The translations under genes and the position numbers were made by a program. 64,000 nt of DNA from Rotaria sordida (lineage: Eukaryota; Rotifera; Eurotatoria; Philodinida; Philodinidae): the NCBI GenBank assembly GCA_905250125.1, contig CAJNOL010000916.1, forward strand, positions 1-64,000, given 5' to 3'. Below are positions 1 to 12,567 of this stretch, piece by piece; the stretch's first letter is position 1, and every line of letters begins with the position of its first letter. The notes under the pieces are model-generated. The model was not told the DNA's origin, did no database searches, and saw only the letters and a list, made by a program, of their open reading frames with translations.

Positions 1-198
1 ATATTTCCATGCCAAATTTTACTATAATAGATATATTTAAAAAAACACATTTGAAATTCTTATCTTCTTTGTTTTATTTTTCTCGAATGGATCAAATCGA
101 CAAGAAAAAACAAAACAATAATGATTTTTCTTTTTGTTTTTATTTCCATGTTGCTGTTGATAAATGAATCAAACGTGAAAAAAACAAATGAAACACGT
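1..198. other. 3' flank of RPL7
   Basis: No gene is seen. On the minus strand an AATAAA hexamer lies at 73-78, about 120 nt after the RPL7 stop codon, and is a reasonable polyadenylation signal for that gene. Confidence 0.5.
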
Positions 199-1301
199 CT
201 AAACCATTTTACGTAGCAATCGATTTATATATTGTTCACGATTTCCAAAATCACCACCATCAGCAAAATGATTAGCTTTCTTTCGCCAACCTCCTATATA
301 AAATAAAAAGAAAATACAAATTCATAATTATATATACAAAAAACAAAAAATCTTTTTCTTTCTTAATTACCTTTTGGATTATTAAGTTTAAATGGCCAGA
401 GAAAGTTTGAAGCCTTTTTAAAATTTTCTCCAACATTAAAAATTTCATGAACAAGATCTTCCATACAAATAATATGTTGTTTACCTAAAACAATGAGCAA
501 TTTAAAATATAATTAAAATTAAAAATTTTAATATTCATTATAAATTTACCGAGAGATTTTTCAATAACACTATTATCACTTAATGGAATACGTTGTTTAT
601 TAACTTTTCCAAAACCTCGTTTATAAATAAGTTCACGAACAGATTTTAAATTTGGATAACCCCAAGCTATATATGGTTCAGCAATACGTAACATTTGAAT
701 AGTAGCTTTATTAAGTTTAACAAAGACACCATTATTTATTTGACGTAAACGAAATAGACGAAGAACCTTTTTTACACGTGGATGAACACCACGAATACTA
801 AAGAAGGTAATTTTAATACAAGAATTTTTGATTTAAAAAACAAAAAAAGAAAACATACCCACGAATACGAATAACAAAAGCAAGTGATGGTTCAGCTTCA
901 ACATGATAATTACCACGAACTTTAGCTGAACGTTTAAGACGAATTAAATCACGTTCTTTTTTACGATATTCGCTATTATATCTTTCAGCACGTTTAAATA
1001 TAACTAAACGTTTGTATTTTTTGTGCTATTAATGAAAACAAAAGAAATATATATGTACAGAATAAATTTTGAAATCGAATAATTTCTTTTTAGTTTTTTT
1101 TTACTTTAGCTGCTTGAACTTGAGCACGAAGTCGACGTGCTTTAAGATCAGCATAGAGTTTTCGTTTTTTTAATAAGACTTCTGGTACTTTCGGTACGGC
1201 CTTTTTTGGTGTTGTAGTTGTATTCACTTTTTTAGCACTAAAATTAAAACGATTAAGATTAATTGAAAACAAAAAACAGCTCACACATACGTATCAGTCA
1301 T
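199..1301 (-). CDS. RPL7: 60S ribosomal protein L7 (uL30)
   Basis: Component of the large cytosolic ribosomal subunit. Six exons on the minus strand: 1301-1291, 1237-1105, 1025-859, 797-550, 484-371, 293-199. Every junction is GT-AG and the phases join to a 255-residue protein (human about 248). The basic N-terminal arm ([17 protein letters not shown]) is followed by the L30-type fold with [32 protein letters not shown] and IYKRGFGK. The C-terminus ends in the family pattern [24 protein letters not shown] and INRLLRKMV. The first exon codes only MTD plus two bases. The ATG at 1301 is chosen because it splices in frame and lies 29 nt after a pyrimidine-rich AG. It is the last gene of the minus-strand array RPS25-DCAF7-H4-RPL7. 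Confidence 0.97.
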
Positions 1302-1330
1302 TGCAAAGAATGAACTTACGATAGATAGAT

Positions 1331-1332
1331 CT
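1331..1332 (-). promoter_or_regulatory. Putative trans-splice acceptor of RPL7
   Basis: On the minus strand a T-rich run ends in AG here, 29 nt before the RPL7 ATG, with no partner 5' exon visible upstream. This fits a spliced-leader addition site (inference). Confidence 0.4.
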
Positions 1333-2349
1333 AAAAAAAACTAACGAAAAAAAAAAGAAATTGTCAAATATAAATTTCGTTTGAATAAACTATTAAGAAC
1401 TATATCTAAGATAGAGGAGTCGAATAGTCCATGTTTTACTTTCATACTATAAGTATCAATAAAAAATCTATTGATTAAAATAGATGAGAAAAATTATATA
1501 AATAACTTTTAAAAATTATTTTTAATTTTATTTAAATTAAATTTTTGATTATTTTCTAAATTTTTATTCATTTATATACAACCGCCATCTTCTGATTGAT
1601 TTTCAGAATGTCGAACAATGAGTCATCACCAAAGAGACATCGCCTGTTGATTACATCAATTTTCAGTAAAAAAATCAAACAGAAACTAAACTGAATCACT
1701 TTTACATAGGATATTCAAAGTCGAACATCTTTCCAGTCTTTAATTTGGTAATTTTTACATCCAATATGAAAAAGGCTGTATATTATTCAATACTATTAAT
1801 AATCTCATATCGATAACGTTCAAGAGAGATAAACGTAATAAAGATTAAAGAGCAAATATCATATTGTATCTCTTTCTTTTCATTCTATAAATTTGAGCCA
1901 ATAGAGAACTGATAATTATTCAAATGAACTAAAGATCTTAATTTAATTTTTCCGACACCTTCAGCGAAGGAAATCTATATCAATTATCTTTCATTGGTTG
2001 ATTGTATTTCACAATTGTTGTGTAATTACTTATTGATTATATATATCATGTTTACGATACTGATTACTTTCTAAATTTCATTTAATTTTATCTTATTTTA
2101 TTTATGATATATATATATAGTAATAAACATAAAACAAAGACAAAAACTTCAATGACAAATGATATAATAAAGAAAACACCACAAGAATAAATGAGGAACA
2201 ATGTACAGTAATGAAAACATAAATATACACGAAATAAAGAACAACAACAACATCAAATACACAGTTACATTTATATATATTTTTTCTTTTTTCTTTTGTT
2301 TTGCTGGACAAATCAATTCTCTATGTTATCCCCTTTTCTTTTTTCTTCT
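1333..2349. other. Intergenic between H4 and RPL7
   Basis: About 1 kb of AT-rich sequence lying 3' of H4 and 5' of RPL7. No coding or structured feature is recognised. No histone-type stem-loop is seen just after the H4 stop. Confidence 0.5.
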
Positions 2350-2803
<454 letters not shown>

Positions 2804-2828
2804 GATAGATAGTTAATATAATAAATAT

Positions 2829-2830
2829 CT
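2829..2830 (-). promoter_or_regulatory. Putative trans-splice acceptor of H4
   Basis: The sequence TCATTTTAG ends here on the minus strand, 25 nt before the H4 ATG. It is a 3' splice site without a visible upstream exon. Confidence 0.35.
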
Positions 2831-3150
2831 AAAATGACAAGATATAAACTGCTTATATACTTGTTTAAAAGTTATATCCGATTGGTTGTCAATAACAAGT
2901 AAGTTGTCCTTTATATTGATGTCTAAAACACGACCGACATAAAAAATAAGGAAAAAGAAAACAAAGATTGCGAGACAAATTTTTTTTTAAATCTCGCGAC
3001 ATCTGTTCATATAAATTCAATTCTATTTTTAAATATATATATAAAAACAATACAAAACCATTTGATGTTTTTATGCTGATAGAAAAGATTTTTTCCATCA
3101 CATTGATTAAATACATTTAAAATAAAAATGTATTTTTATATACAAATAAA
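2831..3150. other. Intergenic DCAF7-H4
   Basis: About 320 bp of AT-rich sequence between the DCAF7 stop and the H4 acceptor. No gene is seen. Confidence 0.45.
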
Positions 3151-4564
3151 TTAAACACGTAAGATTTCAAGAAAATTATTAAAACATATTGCTATCCAAT
3201 CTGGTTGTGTTGTACTCCATTGTACTTGATTTATTTCACCATCAGCTGTATAAGCAAGTATTGGATCTTCAATTGCTTTTGGCATTTGTTGTATATCCCA
3301 AATTAATGCTTGTCTATCATCGCCTTTTACAACAAAAAATAAAAGATAATTAAATATTTCTTTTTCGAATAATACTAACTTGCTGTACAAATATGACATG
3401 GTGAATGTGGTGCCCAAGCTACACCATTAACACCAGCTCGATGATTATTTAATCGAGCAACTGGTGTACATGGAATTCGAACATCAAGAATAATAATTTC
3501 AGTTGAATCAATAGCAAATGTTGATAAATAATTTGGATCTTGTTTATTCCATGCAAGACGTAATAATGAATGATGTTGTGGATCTTCATAAATAATAGTT
3601 GAATGTTCTAAATGACGTAAATCAAACATTCGTACTGAACCATCAGCACCAACAGATGCAAACATATCACGACCACCACCACCGCGACTAAAAGCAATAT
3701 CATATACTTCTTTATCATGAGCAATTAATTGTGTTCGAACATTTCCATTTATTGGATTGGTTCGACCAATTGCTTGACCTGTCTAAAAAAAAGATACAAA
3801 TAAGCATTCTGTTTTTTAAGCTTAATACAAGAGAGATTATCGAGAAAAAAATGTTATTATACGCTGAGTGTCAAGTTTACTCATACTGAATGATGTGCAA
3901 GGTAAAATATTTACTTCAAGACCCCATATTGTACAAGTTGTATCAATACTTGATGTACCAATTAAATTTGGATCAATTTCATTCCAATCAAATGATGTTA
4001 ATGGTGCACAAAAATCAGAATTTTTATTCTAAAAACTAAGACAATTAAAAGTTTGAATAAAATTTAAAAAAAGAATAACGTAAATTATTTTTACATTATT
4101 TAATAAACATTCTAATCTTGTTCCATTATCACTTGTTTGCCATATACGTAAATAATCACCGCTTGTAGCAAGTAAATCAGGTAAAGTACCTTTCTTTAGA
4201 AGAATAAATAAAAATAGAAAAACAAAATTTCGATGAAAGTTTATTTACTGTATCTGGTATCCACATAATTTTTGTTGTTGGATAAGGATGATCAAATATT
4301 GAACGTGATGTAAATTCTGATGTATCTTCATCAAGTGAAATAATTTGAACCTATGAAAAAAAAATCAAATAAAGAATCATTTATTTTATTCAATGGTTTT
4401 TTTTGTCTATTTACTTTATTATTATATTCTTCCACAAATGAACCAAGTGCAAGACGAAAACGTTTATCTGGTCGAACAGACCAATTCATAGCATAAACCA
4501 TCCATGGTGCTGCATATCTATAGATTTCTTTGCGTTTATTTTGAGAATTATTTGATGGAAACAT
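3151..4564 (-). CDS. DCAF7: DDB1/CUL4-associated factor 7 (WDR68/HAN11), WD40 protein
   Basis: WD40 scaffold that in animals binds DYRK1/HIPK kinases and the CUL4-DDB1 ligase. Six exons: 4564-4415, 4350-4249, 4193-4095, 4028-3915, 3782-3380, 3323-3151. They give 346 residues, against about 342 in human. Signature stretches are [107 protein letters not shown] and the C-terminal [11 protein letters not shown]. The start is the Met of [15 protein letters not shown], only 2 nt after a 3' splice site. The gene begins 145 nt after the RPS25 stop on the same strand, which suggests co-transcription. Confidence 0.96.
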
Positions 4565-4566
4565 AT

Positions 4567-4568
4567 CT
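4567..4568 (-). promoter_or_regulatory. Putative trans-splice acceptor of DCAF7
   Basis: TTTCTTCTAG ends here, leaving a 5' UTR of only two bases before the ATG. Such a short leader is hard to explain by its own promoter and fits spliced-leader addition. Confidence 0.5.
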
Positions 4569-4648
4569 AGAAGAAAGTTATTGTTTTTTCTTTTTTTTTT
4601 TTTTAAAGAAATTTTTCTTGGTTGTTGTTTTTCTTTTTTCTTCTTATG

Positions 4649-4654
4649 TTTATT
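4649..4654 (-). terminator. AATAAA poly(A) signal of RPS25
   Basis: AATAAA on the minus strand, 56 nt after the RPS25 stop and about 80 nt before the DCAF7 acceptor. This is the spacing known from nematode operons. Confidence 0.5.
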
Positions 4655-4709
4655 CAAAAAAAAAAACAAATAAACAAAAAAACGGATTTCGTTATTATGA
4701 TATTTTATC

Positions 4710-5312
<603 letters not shown>

Positions 5313-5634
5313 TTAAATGGTATTCGTCATCGTCATATTGTTGATTTTATTGCAATGATTTACAAAAAACCTTCGCTTAGAAATAAATTGATGCTTTTTT
5401 TTTGTGTGTTAAAATTTTTTTTGAAAATAGACTTCTTTAGTTTTTTTAATGGATTTTAAAGATTTTTCTTGATTGAAAAAAGTTTCTTCAAAAACTATAA
5501 AATGACATCTATTGAATATGAAATTACACCAATAAGATATTTCCATATTTTATTTAAAAAAAAAAAACTGGAAAAAATTATTTTCTATTCCAATTTTTCT
5601 ACTATGATAAGCGGTAGAAAGATTTCAAATAGTA

Positions 5635-6108
5635 ATTCGAGTAGAGAATATCAAAGACAAGATCTCAAGATAATTAAAATCCTAGTTTTTCAGCACCTAG
5701 AACGCTTGAATATAATTTTATTTAGACTATATAGAATGTTAGAGTAAACCATTCTCTATAAAATCAGATGTCTCCGAGTTCTCTTGTGATGTTTTTTGAC
5801 TGTGATACAGTGATTTGGTTGAAGGTCAAAAATGGCTTTTGTATAGGAAATAATAAAATTAAAGATTTTAGGCACTTTTGTAAGGTTCTTATATCTCAGC
5901 AAAGAAACTTTTCAAAAAACTCGAAAACATCTCATGTTGTAGAGAATTGTATGCTCTATTGTTCTATGTAATTTAAATAAAATTATATTCACGCGATCTA
6001 GATGCTGAAAGCTGGAGTTTTGGTTTTCTGGTGTCTCTATCTTTGAAAATTGGATAACGATTTTTATTTCCTTATATTCTTGTTGAAAACAATTTTCTCT
6101 ATTCGAAT
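5635..6108. repeat. Fold-back repeat A
   Basis: Imperfect inverted repeat. The left arm is about 5635-5790 and the right arm about 5915-6108, with the centre near 5850. The best-paired part is 5690-5785 against 5917-6012: TTGAATATAATTTTATTTA on the top strand recurs as GTGAATATAATTTTATTTA on the bottom strand. No transposase is inside. A non-autonomous fold-back transposable element is the likely nature. Confidence 0.7.
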
Positions 6109-7311
6109 CCATATTTACTCATAAAATACTCTTGAAGTATATAAAGTATTAAAAAATAAATTCTAGAACACGTACTCAAAAAGATCATTGTAATCGTTAA
6201 AAACATTTATAAAATATATTTCTATTATTCTGTTTGGCCAGTCGGCTTTTTGTCACTAGAAAACGACTATCGTTTACTGCGATGATCAATTATAACGAGG
6301 TAATGGAATCTATTTTCTTCGTTTAATAACATCTTCGGTACCGTACGTCTACTTCGAACTGATTCAGTTTATCTTGTAATGATATGAAAGAATGATATAC
6401 GTACTGAAAATTTCCTTTCGTGAACATCGAATCGAACAAATAAAAATCGATTTGAGTTTTGATGTAAAAACCTTGGTATTCCATTTATATTTTACATACG
6501 ATAAATAGTTATTTGATTGGCATAATTTTATATTCATTATCGGTTCTATTCGAATCTCGAATCAGAACGAGTTATCTTAAAAATCGATTTCTGAGATCTG
6601 AACCTATGTTGTAGCTAGCATCAAAGCTGCTATGATTCTGTGTTTAACTACATCTTGGATTCTGATTACAAGCGACTAGTCGATTTGTAGCAGCTACGAT
6701 AAAGTACGTAAAGTAGATGAACATCACTCATAGAGCCTTACAAGTAAAATGTATGCCTCAAATTGAAGTTCTAACTATATTCATTAAATACTAGACAGAC
6801 ATTTCACATTTTCTGAAGGTTCTTCTGCTCCAATAGAACTAAAAATCTATTTGTAATACACTAAAAAATAACGACTGATGAATAATGCAATTATTTCGCA
6901 CGGATTTTCCGAAGACTTTTATCTGAATTCTAATTTACTATCGGATATAGCGTGTTATCAACCAATTTTGGTAGATTCACAAAAATGCGGATCTAAGCTC
7001 TTATTGAGATACGGCAACCCAAACATAGTCTTTGTTGCACACTCATTCAGAGTGACTTGTACAGTAATTACTTATCTTTTAGATCGCTTAGGTTTCCAAT
7101 AGATAATTCTTATCGGGAAACACTCATAACTCACGAGGGATCTCTCAAGGTGCTAATTTATTTCTGGGTGGAAACTATATTCATCCGAATGCGTGCTAAC
7201 AAGTCTAGAATGATTTGGTTTTCCAGGGATTCGTTCTTATAATATTGAATTCTTACTAAGGGTTCCAACAAAAGTTCGTAGTACCACTAAGATCACGTTG
7301 AAATTTAACTT

Positions 7312-7337
7312 TCGAAATTCGACTTGAAACTCTTCAC
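7312..7337 (+). repeat. Solo copy of the fold-back core motif
   Basis: CGAAATTCGACTTGAAACTC resembles the motif found inside fold-backs B, D and E (GAATTTNGANNTGAAA). No second arm is seen nearby, so this may be a remnant or chance. Confidence 0.25.
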
Positions 7338-8463
7338 AAATAATGATCTCACTGTATCTAGTTCATTGTGCATGTTCCAGATTTTTTCGTTGCTTCGCTC
7401 GTGAGATACATATATTCAAAATTTAGTTGTATGAAAAAATAAATTTCGTGCTTATATTCATATCTCACGACAGAAGCAACGAATACAGCTGAAAACTTCA
7501 GAATACACTAATTAGATTTTATTCTGAGAAACAAAAATATAAAGTCTACTATAGATGAGGGCTACACGACTACTTCACATCAACATACAAGTCTTTTACA
7601 GTATGAGACAAAGATTTATTGTTTAACAAAATTCTTTTCTTATTTGAGAGTCATTTCATAGGAATAGAAAAAAAACATATGTGCTAACTGTTTTCTTCTA
7701 AGAAGTATATATTTCTTAACGGAGAGATATCACTCTCCAAGTAGTAATAACTCTGCAACGATAGAAGATAGACATTCTTTATTTTGTAAATATATATTCT
7801 CTTTTTGCTAAGCACTCAATTCTAAACAGAAGATAGATATCTTTTGGAAAATGGTTAAATCCTTGGATGGTTATATATTGCTTGAGCACCCGTACTTAAA
7901 TACGAATCGTTCCATGCGGTAAGAAGGAAAAAGATTGATTCGTTCTCTCTACCGTTCTGAACGATTTGTCTTGCATGTAGATGTATTTGACCGTATCTTA
8001 AATTTGCTATTGAATCAAGGTTCATCTGATTCAGTAGCAATTATCAATGTGGAAGATATCAAATGCTACAGTGAATTTCCAAAGACATTGTAGTAGAATT
8101 AGTCATTCCTAGTTTTTCTCCTGAAACCTTCTCTTTGTCAACTATGTCTTTAGTTATAAGTCATCGTTTGTATTGTGTTTACTCTTGTTGGTCTTTTTTT
8201 TAAAGATTCTAATTCGTGTTTTCTTTGTTAAAGTTACTAAATAAATAATTTATTTTCTCAATGAATAATTCTAATTTGATAAAAAATTTATTAATATCTA
8301 AGAACGGTCAAAATAACTTCTTTTATTTTTTTTCTTTTACGAATTTGATATTTGTTGATCTCTTTTTACAACCGTTTTCTTATCATTATTTCTTTATCTT
8401 ATCTCTTACACATTCATATTAAAGTGTAACATTTTTTTCTATTTATAACAAATTGATTCTCTT

Positions 8464-9387
8464 ATGGTATGTAAGAAGCTAATGAAAACTGAATAAATGA
8501 GTTCAAATTCAATTTTTTTCTTTACAAATAAAATTAAAAACAAAAAGAAAATTTTAATAAAGTTCAATTATTATTTATTTCTAGGATAAACAACCTAATT
8601 CATCAAATCTTCAAGGTTTAGAAAATGATCAACCCATACCTCGAGGTGAACCTAGTGAAATAATTAATTTTGATTCTAACAAACGAATTTTTACTTCTGA
8701 ACATCAACCAACTGGTGAAATTATTAAAGAAAAATCAGATATATATCGATTACAAGATGAATATTTTCGTTCATGTGTTCATGATATTGAATTAGGTACA
8801 CACCATAAAACAAATGATTCAATACAACATCAAGATCAACAATATATATCAGAATATGATCCTATCGTACATCCTGATTCAAAACTTGGTCGATTACATC
8901 TATCAATACGATATGATGATGAGCGAAGTCAATTAATTATTCAAATAATTAATGCACAAGGTATAATAAGACCTGAACAAGTATATGCACGAGATATGTG
9001 TTTAACATTTTCATTAATTGAAAATGATAATAATAAATATGATGTAGAAAAACATGAAAGATTTGTTGTTGAAAATGCACCTATACAATGGAATGAACCT
9101 GAGATATTTTGTATTACATATGAAAAAGTTATTGAAAAAAATTTATATATTTTTCTCAGTAATCGTACAGATCCATCAACACCTCGTGATAGAGAAGTAA
9201 GAAAATTATTTTGTCATATTAAAGTATTAATTTAAATTTTGAATTTATTTCAGGTATTAATTCCTTTAAATAATCTTAAAAATCATGCTGAAGAAATAAA
9301 TAAATGGTAAGAAAAAAGAATTAATATTAAAAAGAAAAAAAAAAAGAAAATGATCGTTTTCTTAGGTTTGATTTACAATATGCCTAA
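8464..9387 (+). CDS. Small C2-domain protein
   Basis: Proposed exons: 8464-8466 (ATG only), 8585-9196, 9254-9306, 9366-9387, giving 229 residues. The last three exons join cleanly in phase. The single-codon first exon rests on an ATG placed directly before GTATGTAAG, so the true 5' end could lie further upstream. Residues 1-105 are polar and unstructured-looking. From about residue 106 a C2 fold is readable: LGRLHLSIRYDDERSQLIIQ, then DMCLTFSLIEN, NAPIQWNEPEIFCITYEKV, LYIFLSNRTD, and the closing VLIPLNNL with a WFDL end, as in synaptotagmin-like C2 domains. The clustered Asp ligands for calcium look incomplete, so calcium binding is doubtful. No transmembrane segment is seen. Partner and role are unknown. 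Confidence 0.7.
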
Positions 9388-10782
9388 TCAACATCATAGT
9401 CTTTTACGTTTCAATGTTATATGAACTCATTCTTTTTTCTTTTTTCATCATTGAAGATGTGTTGTGTTTTAATATGAATAAAAATAATTCTTGTTTATGA
9501 TTTGTTATTTTCACTATCGATACTACAATCTTTCTGTTTTGAAATATTTTAATTTATCTCGTTTCTCTTTAAGTATTCTTCACAAAAGAAAAATTCTTTT
9601 GTTAGTTGACATATGAATGAATTGCTTGTGTGGGGGATTTTTCTAAATGAAGTTTGTTTCAATTACACATAAACGAGACCAGTCGTTTCCGGTGACGACT
9701 CCGCCGGGATCGGAATAATTTTGCTCATATTTTATTTAGAACACATGAGACGTGACAATATGACATTCGACGCAAGTTTTTACACAATCATAAAAAATAT
9801 CGTTCGCAATGAAAACACGTTGATCCTAGTTCCATCTTGCTCATATCTAGTTTTTAATGTCCTCCAAACTGGTCTCTGATTGATTTGTCCCATACTGAAA
9901 AAAAAGTTGATTCCAAACTCGATCCATTCCTAATTTGTCAATAAGGGAAATGAGTAACAGAGATAGTTTATTGTTTTTTTCTATATGTTGAAAGAGAAAG
10001 TGAAATATATAAGTAATCAAGAAAAAAAAACAACCACAACACGATAGACTCTATTTCTTCATCAAACAAGTTTTTACCTTACCCTAGAACCCATCAGGTC
10101 CAAAATTTTCGAACCCGAACTCGACCGGATTTGATGGCCAGTTATACTTTGTCAAGCTCTTCTCTCTCATATGCTTGAAATAGATCCATATTTGTAGTAT
10201 AGAATAGCTTGTAAATCTTAAGAAATACGAGTACTATATATATCCTCAACTTTAATTGGTATTCTTATTGGTCTTGGTCGAAAAATTAATCAGGACTAAA
10301 TTTGGAACTGACTAAGATCGATATGACCCAATCTATGTTAATTTTTAATCCGGGACTCTAGTTTCTATAGTATGAGAAAGTCAATCAATTAATATCTGTT
10401 GAGTTTTTCTTTGATGAATATAATCACAATAAAACAATATGTTACAAAATACTGAATGATAAAATTGCATTCATAGTGAATCAAAACAAAGAATGCAAGA
10501 TTGATCTACTTTAATCAATTATTCGAATGAATGATGTAAATAACTTTCGAAAATTTTACAATGTATGACAAATATGTATGGTCTAGATAGATAATAAACA
10601 TTTTAGAATATAGTTAAGGATCGTTTTCCTTTGTTAAACATTTACAAAAACCAAAAAAAAATTAGCTCGTTATCAAAGTATCAATAATTATTTTATAGAA
10701 TTTTTGAGCGATCTTATTAAAAACAAAAGAGAAGAAAATTGAAAGGGAAATCATTTATTTATTTATTTATTTATTCATTCAT
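9388..10782. other. Intergenic
   Basis: About 1.4 kb without a gene. GC-richer patches with words such as CCCGAACTCGACCGG (10103-10132) and ACGAGACCAGTCG/ACTGGTCTCTG (9679 and 9870, inverted) look like degenerate repeat remnants. A TTTA/TTCA run lies at 10750-10783. Confidence 0.4.
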
Positions 10783-11570
10783 TTATGGTTGTAAAAGACT
10801 ACCAGTGCCAATGAGTGATTGAATTGGTTGTTGAATAGCACCGAAAACTTGTTGGATGATTCCTTCGAAATCGGGAATGAGAGCTTGTAAATGAGTTTGA
10901 ACAAGATTAACGAGTGGTTGTAAAAACTAAAATATACATTGACAATATTTCCTATTGAATACTTCGATTTTTCTATTATTTTCTTACGTTAACACCAAGT
11001 TTTATTTGTGAAATTGCCTTTTGAGCTTCAGCACCAGCACGAGCAAATTCGATACTTGCCAAATTAGGTTTTTGCATCCACTAGAAAACAAATATATTAT
11101 TTATTAAAAGAAAAATTCTATTAAAAAAACTTACGTTTTCAACATGTTGAACAATTTGAAGAAAGACGTTAAACAAACGTTGATAGACTTGTTTAACTTG
11201 AGCGGTAAATTGAGTCACAACCTTATTAGAAAAAAGAAATGAAATTTTTTGTTTTTTCTGTAATTGATTTCAATCTTTTTTTTGTTTTTCTTACTTCACC
11301 AATATTCATATTCATGAGATCTGGTAATGCACGTTTGCCACCAAAGAGACCTCCAAAAAGGCTAGTTATTTGTTGACCAAGCAGGTTAATTGCATCTATA
11401 TAAAAAGAAAATCATAAGAAAATATATTAAAATTATTTAGTTTACGAACTTTGATAGATTTGATCAAGCATAGGAGTAACTACGTTATCAGTAAGGAAGT
11501 CCATTGTTACTCCTTGTCCAGCACATACGCCAAAAAAGCAAAGAGCAGCGATTAATGCCAAGCACTTCAT
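10783..11570 (-). CDS. Secreted helical protein, function unknown
   Basis: Five exons: 11570-11450, 11395-11295, 11221-11135, 11080-10988, 10926-10783, giving 181 residues. The first intron uses a weak donor (GTTCGT), needed for frame. The N-terminus MKCLALIAALCFFGVCAG is a clear signal peptide. The mature part is rich in Gln, Val, Leu and Phe with heptad-like amphipathic segments (TAQVKQVYQRLFNVFLQIV, ISQIKLGVN, FLQPLVNLVQTHLQALIPDF) and ends in GTGSLLQP. Cysteine is nearly absent after the signal peptide, so it is not disulphide-stabilised. I do not recognise the family. An extracellular helical bundle that binds hydrophobic cargo is only a guess. Confidence 0.75.
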
Positions 11571-12075
11571 TTTATCGTTTTGGTAAATTTGGGTTGATTC
11601 GAAGTCGTTAAGCGGAATGTATGAGAGCCGATTTATCGAGCAACAATACCATAATTTTGCTGATATATAAGAAAGCTTTTAGCACATTGAGAAAATCGGC
11701 ATCTGCTTACACCTACCTTCTCCGTGTACCTTACACTTTTAAAGTTTATCGTGAGACCATGAAACATGCCAATATTTTTCAAACAGCTGCACATGATAAA
11801 AATAATATTGCTTGGTCATTTTTACGTTGAAAAATCTCGAATATATGCACATACACACAGCTATGAAACTAAGCAGTCAATGAAGGAAAAATGATAAGAA
11901 AATTTAATAGCTTTTTTTTAAGTTTCTTTTTCAAGTATTTTAAAATCCTTTTAGAAAAGAAGAAAATTTTATCGTTTCAAATTTCATAACTGAAAGTAGA
12001 TCATTACAAAGCAGCACTTTTTTTTTTGTAATTAGTTCAATTTGATTTAATATTCTATTCTATTTTATTTATTAT
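11571..12075. other. Intergenic
   Basis: About 500 bp between two minus-strand genes. It should contain the promoter of the secreted-protein gene and the 3' end of the lamin-tail gene. An open frame on the plus strand (11621-11830) looks like chance. Confidence 0.4.
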
Positions 12076-12567
12076 TTATTCTTCTTTCTCATGTTCTATT
12101 GGTGGCAATGTTCGATGAGAAAAAATAGCTTTTTCATGTCCATGACAATCAAAAAGTTGATTAATACTCCATTGTTGAGCAGTATTCCATGTTAATAATT
12201 TTGTTTTAATTATAACAAATGTTTGTTGTTCTTCTTCATGTGATTCTGATGATTGATTATGTTCTAGTTCATTTGATATTGATATAGGTGTTGCTGTACT
12301 TGACCATAATTCTATTGTTGTCATTGGTGGAAGAATAAATTTATCCGTAAATGTATATCGAAGATATTGTTGAGAATCTGTTTGTCGTTCAATATACCAT
12401 CCAGTTAGATCATAGGATTTTTTTTGACTTATATTATCAATTATAATAACATCACCTGATGGTGAACATCCATTAAACATAACAGGACCTTTTGAATGAC
12501 GACGAAAAACGGTTTTCGTATGAATAAAATCTTCATTGCTATTATCAACATTCATCGTTTTTGTCAT
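12076..12567 (-). CDS. Lamin tail domain (LTD) protein
   Basis: Single uninterrupted frame of 163 residues. From about residue 27 the sequence fits the Ig-like lamin tail fold: GPVMFNGCSPSGDVIIIDN, SYDLTGWYIERQ, QYLRYTFTDKFILPPMTTIE, LWSS, then an acidic loop and LLTWNTAQQWSINQLFDCHG. The order is that of lamin tails: strand, GW, KF.L.PG-like turn, W, and the W-x-x-x-x-x-W region. No coiled-coil rod or nuclear signal precedes it and no CAAX box follows, so it is a stand-alone LTD and not a filament-forming lamin. The start ATG at 12567 is the first in frame. Family membership is likely; function is unknown. Confidence 0.75.
   Translation of the reverse strand: MTKTMNVDNSNEDFIHTKTVFRRHSKGPVMFNGCSPSGDVIIIDNISQKKSYDLTGWYIERQTDSQQYLRYTFTDKFILPPMTTIELWSSTATPISISNELEHNQSSESHEEEQQTFVIIKTKLLTWNTAQQWSINQLFDCHGHEKAIFSHRTLPPIEHEKEE

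Noticed and set aside
6878-7242. Two overlapping open frames, possible gene relic
   Set aside because: No recognisable protein motif, no splice-site borders, and composition unlike the real exons of the window.
7855-8040. Minus-strand frame with a helical-looking product
   Set aside because: Short, isolated and without similarity to known families or exon-like context.
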